DNA of 64,000 nt from Chromobacterium rhizoryzae (GTDB lineage Bacteria > Pseudomonadota > Gammaproteobacteria > Burkholderiales > Chromobacteriaceae): the NCBI RefSeq assembly GCF_020544465.1, contig NZ_CP066126.1:1178001-1242000 (forward strand). Direction: 5' to 3'. Under the pieces are notes generated by a model. The model did not search any database and was not told the origin of the DNA. It saw nothing but the letters and a program-made list of their open reading frames with translations. The translations under genes were made by a program, and so were the position numbers. Of this stretch, positions 25,675 to 35,503 are shown one piece after another (position 1 is the stretch's first letter; each line of letters starts with the position of its first letter).

Positions 25675-26451
25675 ATGCTGAGTTTATGGCTTCGTAACCT
25701 GCTGTACTGGCTGGTGCTGATGATCGTCACGCCGCTCTTCTTCTTCCTGCTGCTGCTGTCCGCGCCGCTGCCGCGCCGCGCGCGCCATGTGTTCGGCGTC
25801 AGCTGGGCCTTGAGCCTGCTGTGGATGCTGGAGCACGTGATCGGCCTGAAATACAAGGTGCTGGGCGCGGAAAACCTGCCTGAGCAGCCGTCGGTGATCT
25901 GTTCCAAGCACCAGTCCGGCTGGGAAACGCTGGCCTTGCAGAAGATCTTTCCGTGGCAGGTGTACGTGGCCAAGCGCGAGCTGACCTGGATTCCGGTGTT
26001 CGGCTGGGGCCTGGTGCTGATGAACCCCATCATCATCAACCGCTCCGACCGCGCCAACGCCAACCAGCGCCTGCTGGAGCAGGGGCTGGAGCGCAAACGC
26101 CACCGCTTCTGGATCACGGTGTTCCCGGAAGGCACCCGCACCAAGCCGGGCGTGGCGGGCAAATACAAGCTGGGCGCGGCGCGCATGGCCAAGCAGTTCG
26201 ACATGCCGCTGGTGCCGGTGGCGCACAACGCCGGCGAATTCTGGCCGCGCAACGCCTTCCTGAAATACCCCGGCGAGATCACCGTGGTGGTGGGCAAGCC
26301 CATTGTGCCGAGCGAAGAGCTGGGGCCCGAGGCGATGATGAAGGAAGCCGAGCAGTGGATCGAGGCGCGCCAGCGCGAGATCGGCGGCGTCGGCCCGTTC
26401 GCGGACGCGGATGAAAAGCGCAAACGTCTGGCTGCGTCTGCCGCTGCCTGA
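25675..26451 (+). CDS. plsC: 1-acyl-sn-glycerol-3-phosphate acyltransferase (PlsC family)
   Basis: A 258-residue membrane enzyme. An N-terminal hydrophobic segment (about residues 8-31) is followed by the acyltransferase motifs: KHQSGWE (the H-x4-D/E catalytic motif, here with Glu), FPEGTRTKPG, and later VPVAHNAGEFW. It makes phosphatidic acid by acylating lysophosphatidate. ATG 25675 lies 12 bases after AAAAGGA; an in-frame TTG at 25645 would add ten residues. It overlaps the next gene by 41 bases. Confidence 0.9.
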   Translation: MLSLWLRNLLYWLVLMIVTPLFFFLLLLSAPLPRRARHVFGVSWALSLLWMLEHVIGLKYKVLGAENLPEQPSVICSKHQSGWETLALQKIFPWQVYVAKRELTWIPVFGWGLVLMNPIIINRSDRANANQRLLEQGLERKRHRFWITVFPEGTRTKPGVAGKYKLGAARMAKQFDMPLVPVAHNAGEFWPRNAFLKYPGEITVVVGKPIVPSEELGPEAMMKEAEQWIEARQREIGGVGPFADADEKRKRLAASAAA

Positions 26452-27121
26452 CGGCGAGGTGGACGTGGTGCTGACCCGGCGCCCGCGCAAAAGCGTGGGC
26501 ATACGGGTCAGCGCGGGCAGGGTGGAGCTGGTCGCGCATCCGGCGGTCAGCGCCGCCCGTCTGCGTGAAGTGCTGTTGGAGCGCCGCGACTGGATCGCCG
26601 GCCATGTGGCGCGGCAAAGGCAGGCGCGGCGGCAAGCCGAGGATCTCAGCCAACTGAGTTGGCAGGGTCAGGCTCTGCCCATCGTGCTGGCGGCCGGCGT
26701 GCGGCGCACGGCCAGGCTGTCGGCGGAGGGCTTGATTGTTACCGGTATCGTCGAGGGCGACGCGGCCGCTTTGAAGCAGGCGGTATGCCGTTTCTTCAAA
26801 CGTGAGGCGGCCTTGCGTTTTCCGGCGCGGATGGAGGCACTGGCGCGCGCCTGCCGGCGCCGGCCCAGCGGCCTGCAGCTGTCGTCGGCGCGCACGCGCT
26901 GGGGCAGCTGCACCGCGGCCGGGGTGATCCGGCTGAACTGGCGCTTGCTGCAGGCGCCGCCGGCGGTGCTGGATTACGTGATCGCCCATGAGCTGGCCCA
27001 TCTGGAACACATGAACCATTCACCGGCGTTCTGGGCGGAGACCGCGCGCCTGTATCCGGACTGGCAGGCGGCGCGGCGCTGGTTGAAGCTGCACGGCGCC
27101 GGGCTGTTCCATTTTGATTGA
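26411..27121 (+). CDS. YgjP-like zinc metallopeptidase (DUF45)
   Basis: A 236-residue protein. The C-terminal half contains [19 protein letters not shown] and the zinc motif [16 protein letters not shown] (HExxH with a downstream His), the signature of the YgjP/DUF45 metallopeptidase family. The N-terminal half carries [12 protein letters not shown], typical of the group. Its role in the cell is not established. It begins inside the plsC coding region and ends 19 bases before gloA, so all three genes are probably co-transcribed. Confidence 0.85.
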   Translation: MKSANVWLRLPLPDGEVDVVLTRRPRKSVGIRVSAGRVELVAHPAVSAARLREVLLERRDWIAGHVARQRQARRQAEDLSQLSWQGQALPIVLAAGVRRTARLSAEGLIVTGIVEGDAAALKQAVCRFFKREAALRFPARMEALARACRRRPSGLQLSSARTRWGSCTAAGVIRLNWRLLQAPPAVLDYVIAHELAHLEHMNHSPAFWAETARLYPDWQAARRWLKLHGAGLFHFD

Positions 27122-27140
27122 TGAATTAAGGAGAGTGATG

Positions 27141-27521
27141 ATGCGTTTACTGCACACCATGCTGCGAGTGGGCAATCTGGAGCGCTCGCTGGCGTTTTAC
27201 CAGGAAGTGCTCGATATGAAATTGCTGCGCCGCCAGGATTATCCGGACGGCCGCTTCACCCTGGCCTTTGTCGGCTACGGCGCGGAAGAAGAGCAGACGG
27301 TGTTGGAGCTGACCCACAACTGGGACACCGACTCCTACGAGTTGGGCAACGCTTACGGCCACATCGCCATCGAAGTGCCGGACGCTTACGCCGCCTGTGA
27401 CATGGTGCGCGCCAAGGGCGGCAAGGTGACGCGCGAAGCCGGTCCGATGAAGCACGGCACCACGGTGATCGCCTTCGTCGAAGACCCGGACGGCTACAAG
27501 ATCGAATTCATCCAGCGCTGA
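27141..27521 (+). CDS. gloA: Lactoylglutathione lyase (glyoxalase I)
   Basis: A 126-residue enzyme with the four metal ligands visible: His in RLLHTMLRV, Glu in VLELTHNWD, His in YGHIAIEV, and Glu in YKIEFIQR. It converts the methylglyoxal-glutathione hemithioacetal to S-lactoylglutathione. The second of two adjacent ATGs (27141) was chosen because GGAG sits seven bases before it, against four for ATG 27138. A terminator follows. Confidence 0.96.
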   Translation: MRLLHTMLRVGNLERSLAFYQEVLDMKLLRRQDYPDGRFTLAFVGYGAEEEQTVLELTHNWDTDSYELGNAYGHIAIEVPDAYAACDMVRAKGGKVTREAGPMKHGTTVIAFVEDPDGYKIEFIQR

Positions 27522-27539
27522 GGCGTTCGTCTCCGCAGA

Positions 27540-27573
27540 CAAGGCCGACGGCGTAGCGCCGCCGGCCTTGTTT
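27540..27573 (+). terminator. Rho-independent terminator after gloA
   Basis: CAAGGCCGACGGCG pairs with CGCCGCCGGCCTTG (one A-C mismatch) around a three-base loop, followed by TTT. The T run is short, but the stem is very strong. Confidence 0.7.
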
Positions 27574-27873
27574 CATCAAATGCTTAATTAGCGTGGCAAT
27601 CGCGCAAAAACACTTGCTTCCGATACCGGTTTTCCTTGTCCGGACTGCCCGAGTTATGGGACGATGTAACGCTTTGTAACCGTTTGGGCCTAAATCAAGC
27701 GCGCCGCGCGGATGCATGCCGGCCTGACTGGGAAGCGTCAGCGCAAGGGCATCCGGCTGCTCTTGCGCTTCAACAATATCGCCGGAATCCATACTTTGCA
27801 TAGCCTGTCCAAGCTCGTCTTGAAGCAGGCGATGGCGCTTTTATCAATGGGCGTCATGCCCTCGGGAAGATAA
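27574..27873. other. Intergenic region ahead of the transporter gene
   Basis: About 300 bases without a supportable gene. It contains an inverted repeat GCGCAAG/CTTGCGC (27741-27768) and a small hairpin GGGC-N5-GCCC (27849-27861) just before the GGGAAG ribosome binding site of the next gene. No clear promoter boxes were identified. Confidence 0.4.
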
Positions 27874-29283
27874 ATGACCAAAACACTCTTGAGCGCCGCC
27901 GCGCTGGCCCTGCTGCCGGCGCTGGCGCAAGCCGCGGAACTGGACGGCGCCACGCTGAGCCTGGCCTGGGGGCTGCCGTTCGCCGGCATTCTGCTGTCCA
28001 TCGCGCTGTTCCCCATATTCGCGCCGGGCATCTGGCACCATCACTTCGGCAAGATCACCGCGGTGTGGACCGTGCTGTTCCTGGCGCCCTTCGCCGTGTC
28101 TTACGGCCTGGGCACTTCGACGGCGCTGATCGTCCACGCGCTGTTCGGCGAATACATACCCTTCATCGTGCTGCTGTTCTCGCTGTACACCGTGTCCGGC
28201 GGCATCCTGGTGTGGGGCTCCTTGCACGGTTCGCCCAAACTCAACACCGCCATTCTGGCGATAGGCACGGCGCTGGCCTCCATCATGGGCACCACCGGCG
28301 CGGCGATGCTGCTGATCCGCCCCCTGCTGCGCGCCAACGAGAAGCGCAAGCACAATGTGCACGTGGTGGTGTTCTTCATCTTCCTGGTGGCCAATATCGG
28401 CGGCGGTCTGACCCCGCTGGGCGACCCGCCGCTGTTCCTGGGCTTCCTCAAAGGCGTCAGCTTCGGCTGGACGGTGCAGCATATGGCGCTGCCGGTGCTG
28501 GTGTTGTCGCTGGCGCTGCTGGCCATTTTCTACGCGCTGGACAGCTATTTCTTCAAGAAGGAAGCGCAGGCGGGCGCGCTGCCGGAAATCGACCGTTCCA
28601 AGGACAAGCCGATCAAGCTGCACGGCAAGCGCAATCTCTTCCTGCTGGCCGGCATCGTCGGCGCGGTGCTGATGTCCGGCGTCTGGAAGCCGGGCGTGGT
28701 GTTCGACATCATGGGCACCCCTGTGGAGTTGCAGAACATCGTCCGCGATCTGGCGCTGATCGGCCTGGCCTTCGCCTCGCTGTGGATCACGCCCAAGCAG
28801 GTGCGCGCCGGCAATGAATTCAACTGGGATCCCATCCTGGAAGTGGGCAAGCTGTTCGCCGGCATCTTCATCACCATCGGCCCGGTGATCGCCATCCTGC
28901 GCGCCGGCGCCGACGGCCACCTGGCCGGCCTGGTGCACATGGTGTCCGACGCCAACGGCCAGCCGGTCAACGCGATGTATTTCTGGATGACCGGCATCCT
29001 GTCCAGCTTCCTGGACAATGCGCCCACCTATCTGGTGTTCTTCAACCTGGCCCACGGCGACGCCCAAGTGCTGATGGGTCCGATGGCGGACACCCTGCTG
29101 GCGATCTCCATGGGCGCGGTGTTTATGGGCGCCAACACCTATATCGGCAATGCGCCCAACTTCATGGTCAAGGCCATCGCCGAGCACCGCCATGTGAAGA
29201 TGCCGAGCTTCTTCGGCTATCTGGGTTGGTCCTGCGTCATCTTGCTGCCGCTGTTCGTGCTGATGACGCTGATTTTCTTCTGA
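27874..29283 (+). CDS. Ion transporter of the CitMHS/NhaD-like superfamily (putative sodium:proton antiporter)
   Basis: A 469-residue polytopic membrane protein with about 11-12 hydrophobic segments. An N-terminal signal-like segment ends AQAAE. Characteristic parts are FLVANIGGGLTPLGDPPLFLGFL (the re-entrant-loop motif of the ion transporter superfamily) and the second-half counterpart SSFLDNAPTYLVFFNLA. Members of this branch are annotated as sodium:proton antiporters or citrate transporters; the substrate cannot be settled from sequence. It stands alone, with a strong bidirectional terminator after it. Confidence 0.8.
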   Translation: MTKTLLSAAALALLPALAQAAELDGATLSLAWGLPFAGILLSIALFPIFAPGIWHHHFGKITAVWTVLFLAPFAVSYGLGTSTALIVHALFGEYIPFIVLLFSLYTVSGGILVWGSLHGSPKLNTAILAIGTALASIMGTTGAAMLLIRPLLRANEKRKHNVHVVVFFIFLVANIGGGLTPLGDPPLFLGFLKGVSFGWTVQHMALPVLVLSLALLAIFYALDSYFFKKEAQAGALPEIDRSKDKPIKLHGKRNLFLLAGIVGAVLMSGVWKPGVVFDIMGTPVELQNIVRDLALIGLAFASLWITPKQVRAGNEFNWDPILEVGKLFAGIFITIGPVIAILRAGADGHLAGLVHMVSDANGQPVNAMYFWMTGILSSFLDNAPTYLVFFNLAHGDAQVLMGPMADTLLAISMGAVFMGANTYIGNAPNFMVKAIAEHRHVKMPSFFGYLGWSCVILLPLFVLMTLIFF

Positions 29284-29300
29284 GTCGGCCGTCCTTCGGT

Positions 29301-29328
29301 AAAAAAGCCCGCTGTCGCGGGCTTTTTT
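29301..29328. terminator. Bidirectional Rho-independent terminator between convergent genes
   Basis: GCCCGC pairs with GCGGGC around four bases, flanked by six A on one side and six T on the other. It can therefore stop both the transporter transcript and the opposing multicopper oxidase transcript. Confidence 0.9.
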
Positions 29329-29341
29329 CATGGCGGGCCGG

Positions 29342-31444
29342 TCAATGATGGCCGAGGGCGGTGCCGCCCCTGCCGTCCGGCAGCGCGATGCGAATATTCT
29401 GCATCATGCCCTGGTCCTCGTGATCCAGGATATGGCAATGCAGCACGAAGTCGCCGATATAGCGCTGATAGCGGGTGCGGATGGTGATCGTGTAGCGGCC
29501 GGCCGCGGCAATTTTCGGGTCATTGCTGGCTTCGATGTTTTTCACCCACAGAGTGTCTTTCCAGACGTTTCTCAGGCCGCTGTATTGCGTATCGCCCGGG
29601 TCCATCGAATCCGGCGCGCCTTCCGCGCTAATGTCCTTGCCCTTGGGGTCTACTATCTTGACGATCTGGAACGGGTTGACGTGGATATGGTAGGGGTGGC
29701 TGACGAAGTCGGAGCGCAGCGTCCACTCGTCCACGCCGCCCAGCTTCAGGGTGCGGTCTATGCGTTCGCCGGCATAGGGTTTGCCGTCCACCTGGAAGAA
29801 GGCGGCGCCAGGTTGGGACACATCGATGTTGAACGTCAGCGTCTGGGTTCCCGTCACTTCCTGGGGGCTTATGTCCGGATGTGGCACAAAGCTGCTCAGC
29901 TTCATCCCGTTGCGCAGTTCCGCGCTGACCTTGGTGGCGACGGCGGACGGAAAGTGGGCGCGGGCGGCGCCGATCAACACCTCCTGTAGCGGACGCGAAG
30001 CCTGGCCGGGCGCAACGTCCACCACGCCCAGCAAGCGGGCCGACGGCGCCGAGCGGTCTATGGTGCTGCTGACCTTGACGTCGTTGATCAGGCAGTATTT
30101 GCCGGCGTTGGGGAAGGACACCAGAGCGTCCCAGCGATAGCCGGGCTGGAACACCACGCTCTTGCGGGTTTGCACCTTGCCCATGGTCAGGCCGTCTGCG
30201 GCGATCAAGGGCAGGTCCAGCTCCGTGCCGCTGCTGCAATAGCGGGCGACGTAATCGTCCATCTGCCTGGCGAACAGGCCGGCCAGCGGCGGCGCATTGT
30301 CGCTGAGGCGGCGCAGTTTCAGGTTGATGGTGTCGCGCACGCCGGCGTGCACCATTCTCCAGCGTTCCACGTCGCCGGCCCGCGCCTGGGCCATCTTGCC
30401 CAAGACCACGCCGTTGATGCTGGTGTAGCGGCCGGACTCTTGCCAGGTCTTGGGGCCGAACTGGTCGTAGCCTTCTATGCCGCCCACGTCGTCGCCGTCG
30501 CAGCGATAGCGTTGGTCCTCCTCATTGGGCGGGGTGGCGGTGTTGCCGTAGGTCTTGATCATGCCCTTGTATTGTCCGGTCTTGAAGCGGCAGGCGTACT
30601 GGATCTGCTGAAACACCAGCACCCGTTCGCGGAAGTTGACCCCGGCATAGGGCCGCAGCAGGGTGTCGATGTCGCCGTTCTGTTGCTGGGTGGGTTGCCG
30701 CGTGCCGCGTACGATCAGCGCGCCGGCCATGCCGCTGGACACTTGCAGCGCGGTGGAGCCGTGGCGATGGGTGTGATACCAGAAGGTGCCGGCCGGGTGA
30801 TCGGGCGGAATGTTGTACTCGTACTGGAAGCTGACGCCGGGATTGATGGAGATCAGCACATTGTCGCTATTGCCCGCCGGATTGATCCAGAGCCCGTGGG
30901 TATGCAGATTGGTGCCGTTGAAACAATGGGGCTGGTTGCCGCTGCCGCCCTGGTCGGTACAGCTGGGGTCGCGGATGGGTTTGCCGTCGGCGTCGCGATT
31001 CAGCTTGTTGTTCAGGCCGATGCGCACGGTTTGTCCGGGGTAGACCTCGATCAGCGGGGCGATGAAGGGCGTGGCGCTGGGCTGAGAGGATGCCGGCGTC
31101 GCGACCGGGCTGAGCGCGCCGGGCAGGTAGCTGCGCAGCGCGACCTTGTCGTAATGGATCTGCCCGGGACGTTCCAGCGAAGGATTGCGAATCCAGCCGT
31201 AGCGATAGCGGATATCCAGATCGTAGGCGACTTCGCGCGGGGCGGCCTGCGGCTGGTCAAGCTCCAGCGGCGCGCGGAGCAGGGCGGCGGTATTGAGCGC
31301 GCCGGCGGGCTGAGCGGTCGGGATAGCCAGCAGCCGCGGCGGGTTGTCTATCTGCGGGAGGTCTTCGCCGTGGCCGGGCGCCGCGAGCAGCAGCGCGGCG
31401 AGGCCCAGCGGAAAGGGAGCGAAGCGAGCTTTGAGCATATTCAT
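29342..31444 (-). CDS. Secreted multicopper oxidase
   Basis: A 700-residue three-cupredoxin-domain oxidase. The start at 31444 (MNMLKARFAPF) is preceded by GGAG six bases upstream and gives a signal peptide cleaved near GHG before EDLP; an in-frame ATG 17 codons upstream lacks this. Copper motifs are HTHGLWINP and WYHTHRHG in domain 1, and HPYHIHVNPFQI plus HCHILDHEDQGM in domain 3, covering type 1, 2 and 3 sites. It is larger than CueO/CotA enzymes because of long insertions rich in Cys (for example RYCSSG and the DPSCTDQGG loop). The substrate is unknown; metal or phenol oxidation is possible. Confidence 0.9.
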   Translation of the reverse strand: MNMLKARFAPFPLGLAALLLAAPGHGEDLPQIDNPPRLLAIPTAQPAGALNTAALLRAPLELDQPQAAPREVAYDLDIRYRYGWIRNPSLERPGQIHYDKVALRSYLPGALSPVATPASSQPSATPFIAPLIEVYPGQTVRIGLNNKLNRDADGKPIRDPSCTDQGGSGNQPHCFNGTNLHTHGLWINPAGNSDNVLISINPGVSFQYEYNIPPDHPAGTFWYHTHRHGSTALQVSSGMAGALIVRGTRQPTQQQNGDIDTLLRPYAGVNFRERVLVFQQIQYACRFKTGQYKGMIKTYGNTATPPNEEDQRYRCDGDDVGGIEGYDQFGPKTWQESGRYTSINGVVLGKMAQARAGDVERWRMVHAGVRDTINLKLRRLSDNAPPLAGLFARQMDDYVARYCSSGTELDLPLIAADGLTMGKVQTRKSVVFQPGYRWDALVSFPNAGKYCLINDVKVSSTIDRSAPSARLLGVVDVAPGQASRPLQEVLIGAARAHFPSAVATKVSAELRNGMKLSSFVPHPDISPQEVTGTQTLTFNIDVSQPGAAFFQVDGKPYAGERIDRTLKLGGVDEWTLRSDFVSHPYHIHVNPFQIVKIVDPKGKDISAEGAPDSMDPGDTQYSGLRNVWKDTLWVKNIEASNDPKIAAAGRYTITIRTRYQRYIGDFVLHCHILDHEDQGMMQNIRIALPDGRGGTALGHH

Positions 31445-31669
31445 CTTGGTCTCCGAATTGGCGTGTTTGCCCATGAACAGTTGCAGGGCGGCCAATTCAG
31501 CCTAGTTCCAGATCGACGCCGTTTAAGCTGAATGTCATGTTTTGTCGGACGGGCCTGATCCGAAGGACAGGCGCGGCCGGCCGCGCCCCGGCTTGCGAGC
31601 CCGGATGTCGGCGGCGGCCGCTTTCCGGTATGCTTGCCGTTTTGCCGTTTCAATACGCTGAACCGAACT

Positions 31670-33049
31670 ATGCACATCCATATCCTGGGCATTTGCGGCA
31701 CCTTCATGGGGGGCATCGCCGCTATCGCCAAACAGGCCGGTCACAAGGTCACCGGCTGCGACGCCAATGTTTACCCGCCGATGAGCACCCAGCTGGAAGC
31801 CATGGGCATCGAGCTGATTCAGGGCTTCGGCGCGGAGCAGGCCGACATCGGCGCGGACATCTTCGTGGTGGGCAATGTGGTGACGCGCGGCAAGCCGCTG
31901 ATGGAGGAAATCCTCAACCGCGGGCTGCCGTATATTTCCGGCCCGCAGTGGCTGGCGGAAAACGTGCTCAAGGATTTGTGGGTGCTGGCGGTGGCCGGCA
32001 CTCACGGCAAGACCACCACCAGCTCGATGCTGGCCTGGATACTGGAGGACGCCGGCCTGGCGCCGGGCTTCCTGATCGGCGGCATTCCGCAGAACTTCGG
32101 CGTGTCGGCGCGCCTACCCGGCGCGCCGCGCCAGGACGCGGCCAGCGTCAGCCCCTTCTTTGTGATCGAGGCCGACGAATACGATACTGCCTTCTTCGAC
32201 AAGCGCTCCAAATTCGTTCATTACCGGCCGCGCACCGCGGTGCTGAACAATCTGGAGTTCGACCACGCCGACATCTTCGCCGACCTGGCGGCGATAGAAA
32301 CCCAATTCCACCACCTGGTGCGCACGGTGCCGGGCCAGGGCCTGATCGTCAGCAACGGCCGCGAGGCCAGCCTGGATCGGGTGCTGGAACGCGGCTGCTG
32401 GACGCCGGTGGAGCGCTTCGGCGCGGACGCCGGCTGGCAGCTGGGCGCGGCGGAGGCCAACGGCCACTTCGACGTGCTGCTCGACGGCCGGCTTCAGGGC
32501 CGGGTGCGCTGGGATCTGATGGGCGAACACAATCGTCTGAACGCGCTGGCGGCGATCGCCGCCGCCCGCCATGTCGGCGTGGCGGTGAACAGCGCCATCG
32601 ATGCGCTGTCGCGCTTCCAGAACGTCAAGCGGCGTATGGAAGTGCGCGGCGTGGCGGCCGGCGTCACGGTGTACGACGACTTCGCCCATCATCCCACCGC
32701 CATCGCCACCACCCTGGCCGGCTTGCGTCACAAGGTGGGCGGCGAGCGCATCTTGGCGGTGCTGGAGCCGCGCTCCAACACCATGAAGCTGGGCACGATG
32801 AAGGCGGCGCTGCCGGCCTCTCTGGCCGACGCCGATCTGGTGTTCTGCTCCGCCGCCAATCTGGGCTGGAATCCCGGCGAGGCCTTGGCCGAGCTGGGCG
32901 AGCGCGCGCAGACCTTCAACGATTTCGACGCGCTGCTGCAAGCGGTGGCCGCCGCGGCCCGCCCCGGCGACCATGTGCTGGTGATGAGCAACGGCGGTTT
33001 CGGCGGCATTCACCAGAAGCTGCTGGAGCAACTGGCCGCGCGCAGCTGA
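31670..33049 (+). CDS. mpl: UDP-N-acetylmuramate:L-alanyl-gamma-D-glutamyl-meso-diaminopimelate ligase (murein recycling)
   Basis: A 459-residue Mur ligase. The N-terminal Rossmann-like domain starts MHIHILGICGTFMGG, characteristic of Mpl. The ATP loop AGTHGKTTTSSM and the segments EADEYDTAFFDKRSKF, MGEHNRLNALAA and DDFAHHPTAI are conserved. It reattaches recycled tripeptide to UDP-MurNAc. It is divergent from the multicopper oxidase and followed by a hairpin shared with the opposing flavodoxin gene. Confidence 0.97.
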   Translation: MHIHILGICGTFMGGIAAIAKQAGHKVTGCDANVYPPMSTQLEAMGIELIQGFGAEQADIGADIFVVGNVVTRGKPLMEEILNRGLPYISGPQWLAENVLKDLWVLAVAGTHGKTTTSSMLAWILEDAGLAPGFLIGGIPQNFGVSARLPGAPRQDAASVSPFFVIEADEYDTAFFDKRSKFVHYRPRTAVLNNLEFDHADIFADLAAIETQFHHLVRTVPGQGLIVSNGREASLDRVLERGCWTPVERFGADAGWQLGAAEANGHFDVLLDGRLQGRVRWDLMGEHNRLNALAAIAAARHVGVAVNSAIDALSRFQNVKRRMEVRGVAAGVTVYDDFAHHPTAIATTLAGLRHKVGGERILAVLEPRSNTMKLGTMKAALPASLADADLVFCSAANLGWNPGEALAELGERAQTFNDFDALLQAVAAAARPGDHVLVMSNGGFGGIHQKLLEQLAARS

Positions 33050-33070
33050 GCGCGGGGCGCGGGCAAGAAA

Positions 33071-33094
33071 AAAGGGGGCCGCTTGGCCCCCTTT
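33071..33094. terminator. Bidirectional terminator between mpl and the flavodoxin gene
   Basis: GGGGGCC (33074-33080) pairs with GGCCCCC (33085-33091) around GCTT. An A-rich run precedes the stem and TTT follows it, so it can serve both convergent transcripts. Confidence 0.8.
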
Positions 33095-33113
33095 GTCTTG
33101 TCTGAACGAGCGT

Positions 33114-33668
33114 TTAGCCGCGCAGCTTGGCGGCAATGCCGGCCACGCGCTGGCCATAGGCCTTGGCGGTGTCCAGGTCGCCTTGCGGGATTTCGTCGAC
33201 GCTGGCGTCGGACGGGGATTGCACCAGCAGGCCCACCGAGCCGCCCAGATTGTTGATGTCCTCGCGGCTGGCGTTCTTGGCGTTGCTGGGCAGCAGGCCC
33301 AGGCTGACCCACAGACCGCCGTGCTGGGACGCCAGGGTTTGCAGATAGATCAGCGAAACCTGCTTGTCGCCGTTCAGGCTGGCGCTATTGGTGAAGCCCC
33401 CGAACACCTTGTCCTGCCAGCCGCGGGTGAACCAGACCTTGGAACTGGCGTCGGCGAATTTCTTGAACTGCCAGCTCGGGCTGCCCATATAGGTGGGCGA
33501 GCCGAAGATGATGGCGTCGGCGCTGTTCAGCAGATCCCAGGCGCCGGCGGGCAGATTGCCCTCGGCGTCGATGGCCAGCAACTGCGCACTGGCGCCGGCG
33601 GCGACATGCTGGGCCACTTGCTGGGTGTGACCGTAACCGGAGTGATAAACGACGACGACTTTTGCCAT
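33114..33668 (-). CDS. Flavodoxin family / WrbA-like FMN protein
   Basis: A 184-residue flavodoxin-fold protein. The FMN phosphate loop is HSGYGHTQQVA, the second loop is GSPTYMGSPSWQFK, and a third FMN-contact region is WQDKVFGGFTNSAS. The length and these motifs fit NAD(P)H:quinone oxidoreductases of the WrbA type, which carry out two-electron quinone reduction in the cytoplasm. It could alternatively be an electron-carrier flavodoxin. It stands alone between terminators. Confidence 0.85.
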   Translation of the reverse strand: MAKVVVVYHSGYGHTQQVAQHVAAGASAQLLAIDAEGNLPAGAWDLLNSADAIIFGSPTYMGSPSWQFKKFADASSKVWFTRGWQDKVFGGFTNSASLNGDKQVSLIYLQTLASQHGGLWVSLGLLPSNAKNASREDINNLGGSVGLLVQSPSDASVDEIPQGDLDTAKAYGQRVAGIAAKLRG

Positions 33669-33698
33669 GAGGGGCCTTTCATATTGCCGTGAATGAAG

Positions 33699-33724
33699 AA
33701 AGGCCTGCCGCGCGGCAGGCCTTT
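33699..33724. terminator. Hairpin upstream of the flavodoxin gene, probable backup terminator
   Basis: AAAGGCCTGCC pairs perfectly with GGCAGGCCTTT around GC/GC. It lies between the isocitrate lyase stop and the flavodoxin start, both on the minus strand. It may insulate the flavodoxin from aceA read-through or sit in the flavodoxin leader. Confidence 0.6.
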
Positions 33725-33864
33725 GCCCAGTATTGGCGATGATGAAGAATTGAAAAAGCGCCGCCGGATGAATTAATTATTTAGCTGAATTAAACAATCC
33801 CATCGGCTTGCGGCGTTGCGGGCCCTGCGTCCGAATAGCGGTGTTTTACCGCGCAGAACACATA

Positions 33865-33890
33865 AAAACGCCCACGGTCGTGGGCGTTTT
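33865..33890 (-). terminator. Rho-independent terminator of aceA
   Basis: CGCCCACG (33869-33876) pairs with CGTGGGCG (33879-33886). Reading on the minus strand, an A run comes before and a T run after the stem. It lies 22 bases past the aceA stop. Confidence 0.88.
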
Positions 33891-33911
33891 CCCGGCGTGA
33901 ACGGCGGCGGT

Positions 33912-35210
33912 TTAGTGGAACTGCTCTTCCTCGGTGGAACCGGTCAGCGCGGTGACGCTGGACTGGCCGCCCTGGATCACGGTGGTGACGTCGTCGAAGT
34001 AGCCGGTGCCCACTTCCTGCTGATGGGACACGAAGGTGTAGCCGCGTTCGCGAGCGGCGAACTCCGGCTCCTGCACTTTCTCGACATAGGCGGACATGCC
34101 GCGGGCAACGTAATCTTGCGCCAGGTCGTACATGTTGTACCACATATTGTGGATGCCGGCCAAAGTGATGAACTGGTATTTATAGCCCATCGCGCCCAGC
34201 TCGCGCTGGAATTTGGCGATGGTGGCGTCGTCCAGATTCTTCTTCCAGTTGAAGGACGGCGAGCAGTTGTAGGCCAGCAGCTTGCCCGGATGCTTGGCGT
34301 GCACCGCTTCGGCGAACTTGCGCGCGAACTCCAGATCCGGAGTGCCGGTCTCGCACCAGACCAGATCGGCGTAGTCGGCGTAGGCGATGGCGCGGCTGAT
34401 CGCCTGCTCCAGACCCTTCTTGGTCTTGTAGAAGCCTTCGGCTGTGCGCTCGCCGGTCAGGAAGGGGCGGTCGCGCTCGTCGCAATCACTGGTCAAGAGA
34501 TCGGCGGCTTCGGCGTCGGTGCGGGCGATCACCAGGGTGGGCACGCCGTAGACGTCGGCGGCCAGGCGCGCGGCGATCAGCTTCTGCACCGCTTCCTGGG
34601 TCGGCACCAGCACCTTGCCGCCCATGTGGCCGCACTTCTTCACCGAGGCCAGCTGGTCCTCGAAGTGCACGCCGCCGGCGCCGGCGCGTATCATCGCCTT
34701 CATCAGCTCGTAGGCGTTCAGCACGCCGCCGAAACCGGCTTCGGCGTCCGCCACGATGGGGGCGAAGTAGTCGATGAAGCCGGCGTCGCCCTGGGCCACG
34801 CCCTTGGAATGCTGGATTTCATCGGCGCGGGTGAAGGCGTTGTTGATGCGTTCCACCACCTTGGGCACCGAGTCAACCGGATACAGCGACTGGTCCGGAT
34901 ACATCGCGGAGTATTCATTGTTGTCTGCGGCCACTTGCCAGCCGGACAGATAGATGGCCTTGACGCCGGCCTTGACCTGCTGCATGGCCTGACCGCCGGT
35001 CAGCGCGCCCAGACAGTTGATGTACGGCTCGCTGTGGAGCAGGCCCCACAGCTTGTCCGCGCCGTTGCGCGCCAAGGAGTACTCAATCTGCAACGAGCCG
35101 CGCAGGCGCTCCACATCGGCGGTGCTGTAGCCGCGCTTGATGCCTTTCCAGCGGGGATTCTCGTTCCAGTCTTTCTGGATGGCTGCAATGCGTTGTTCGC
35201 GAGTCGTCAT
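33912..35210 (-). CDS. aceA: Isocitrate lyase
   Basis: A 432-residue glyoxylate-cycle enzyme cleaving isocitrate to glyoxylate and succinate. The catalytic loop [14 protein letters not shown] is intact. Other conserved parts are [26 protein letters not shown] and [15 protein letters not shown]. The start [15 protein letters not shown] at 35210 matches short bacterial isocitrate lyases; the frame stays open 62 codons upstream, but that extension is not family-like. No malate synthase gene is nearby. Two sets of operator-like repeats lie in its promoter region. Confidence 0.97.
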   Translation of the reverse strand: MTTREQRIAAIQKDWNENPRWKGIKRGYSTADVERLRGSLQIEYSLARNGADKLWGLLHSEPYINCLGALTGGQAMQQVKAGVKAIYLSGWQVAADNNEYSAMYPDQSLYPVDSVPKVVERINNAFTRADEIQHSKGVAQGDAGFIDYFAPIVADAEAGFGGVLNAYELMKAMIRAGAGGVHFEDQLASVKKCGHMGGKVLVPTQEAVQKLIAARLAADVYGVPTLVIARTDAEAADLLTSDCDERDRPFLTGERTAEGFYKTKKGLEQAISRAIAYADYADLVWCETGTPDLEFARKFAEAVHAKHPGKLLAYNCSPSFNWKKNLDDATIAKFQRELGAMGYKYQFITLAGIHNMWYNMYDLAQDYVARGMSAYVEKVQEPEFAARERGYTFVSHQQEVGTGYFDDVTTVIQGGQSSVTALTGSTEEEQFH

Positions 35211-35403
35211 GCTAAAACCCTTCTCGATACGTTTCTGTGCGCGCCGGCAGACGCCGGCGTCCTCATTAAGCGATCTGGCTATCCGGTTTTCCGGATTTTC
35301 TTGCGGTCGGCCCTCATGGGGCCGGCTCGGCATGTCCGCCGTGTCAGCCTTGCGGATAGCGGCAGTTCGGGCGGAGCACTTGCGGGTGTGGCTCAATTAT
35401 TAG

Positions 35404-35438
35404 CACAAATAAAAACGCTTGTGTGCAGTGCAGCACAA
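35404..35438. promoter_or_regulatory. Three phased CACAA/TTGTG half-sites in the aceA promoter
   Basis: CACAA at 35404, TTGTG at 35419 and CACAA at 35434 alternate in orientation with exactly 15-base spacing. They lie just upstream of a likely minus-strand -10 box (TAATAAT, 35396-35402), overlapping the expected -35 region. Binding there could repress or activate aceA. The regulator is unknown. Confidence 0.5.
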
Positions 35439-35503
35439 AGAAAATGTTTGATTTTCAAAAGCTAACAGCAACTTTCCTAAAACGAATATTGCGACTCGCT
35501 CAA

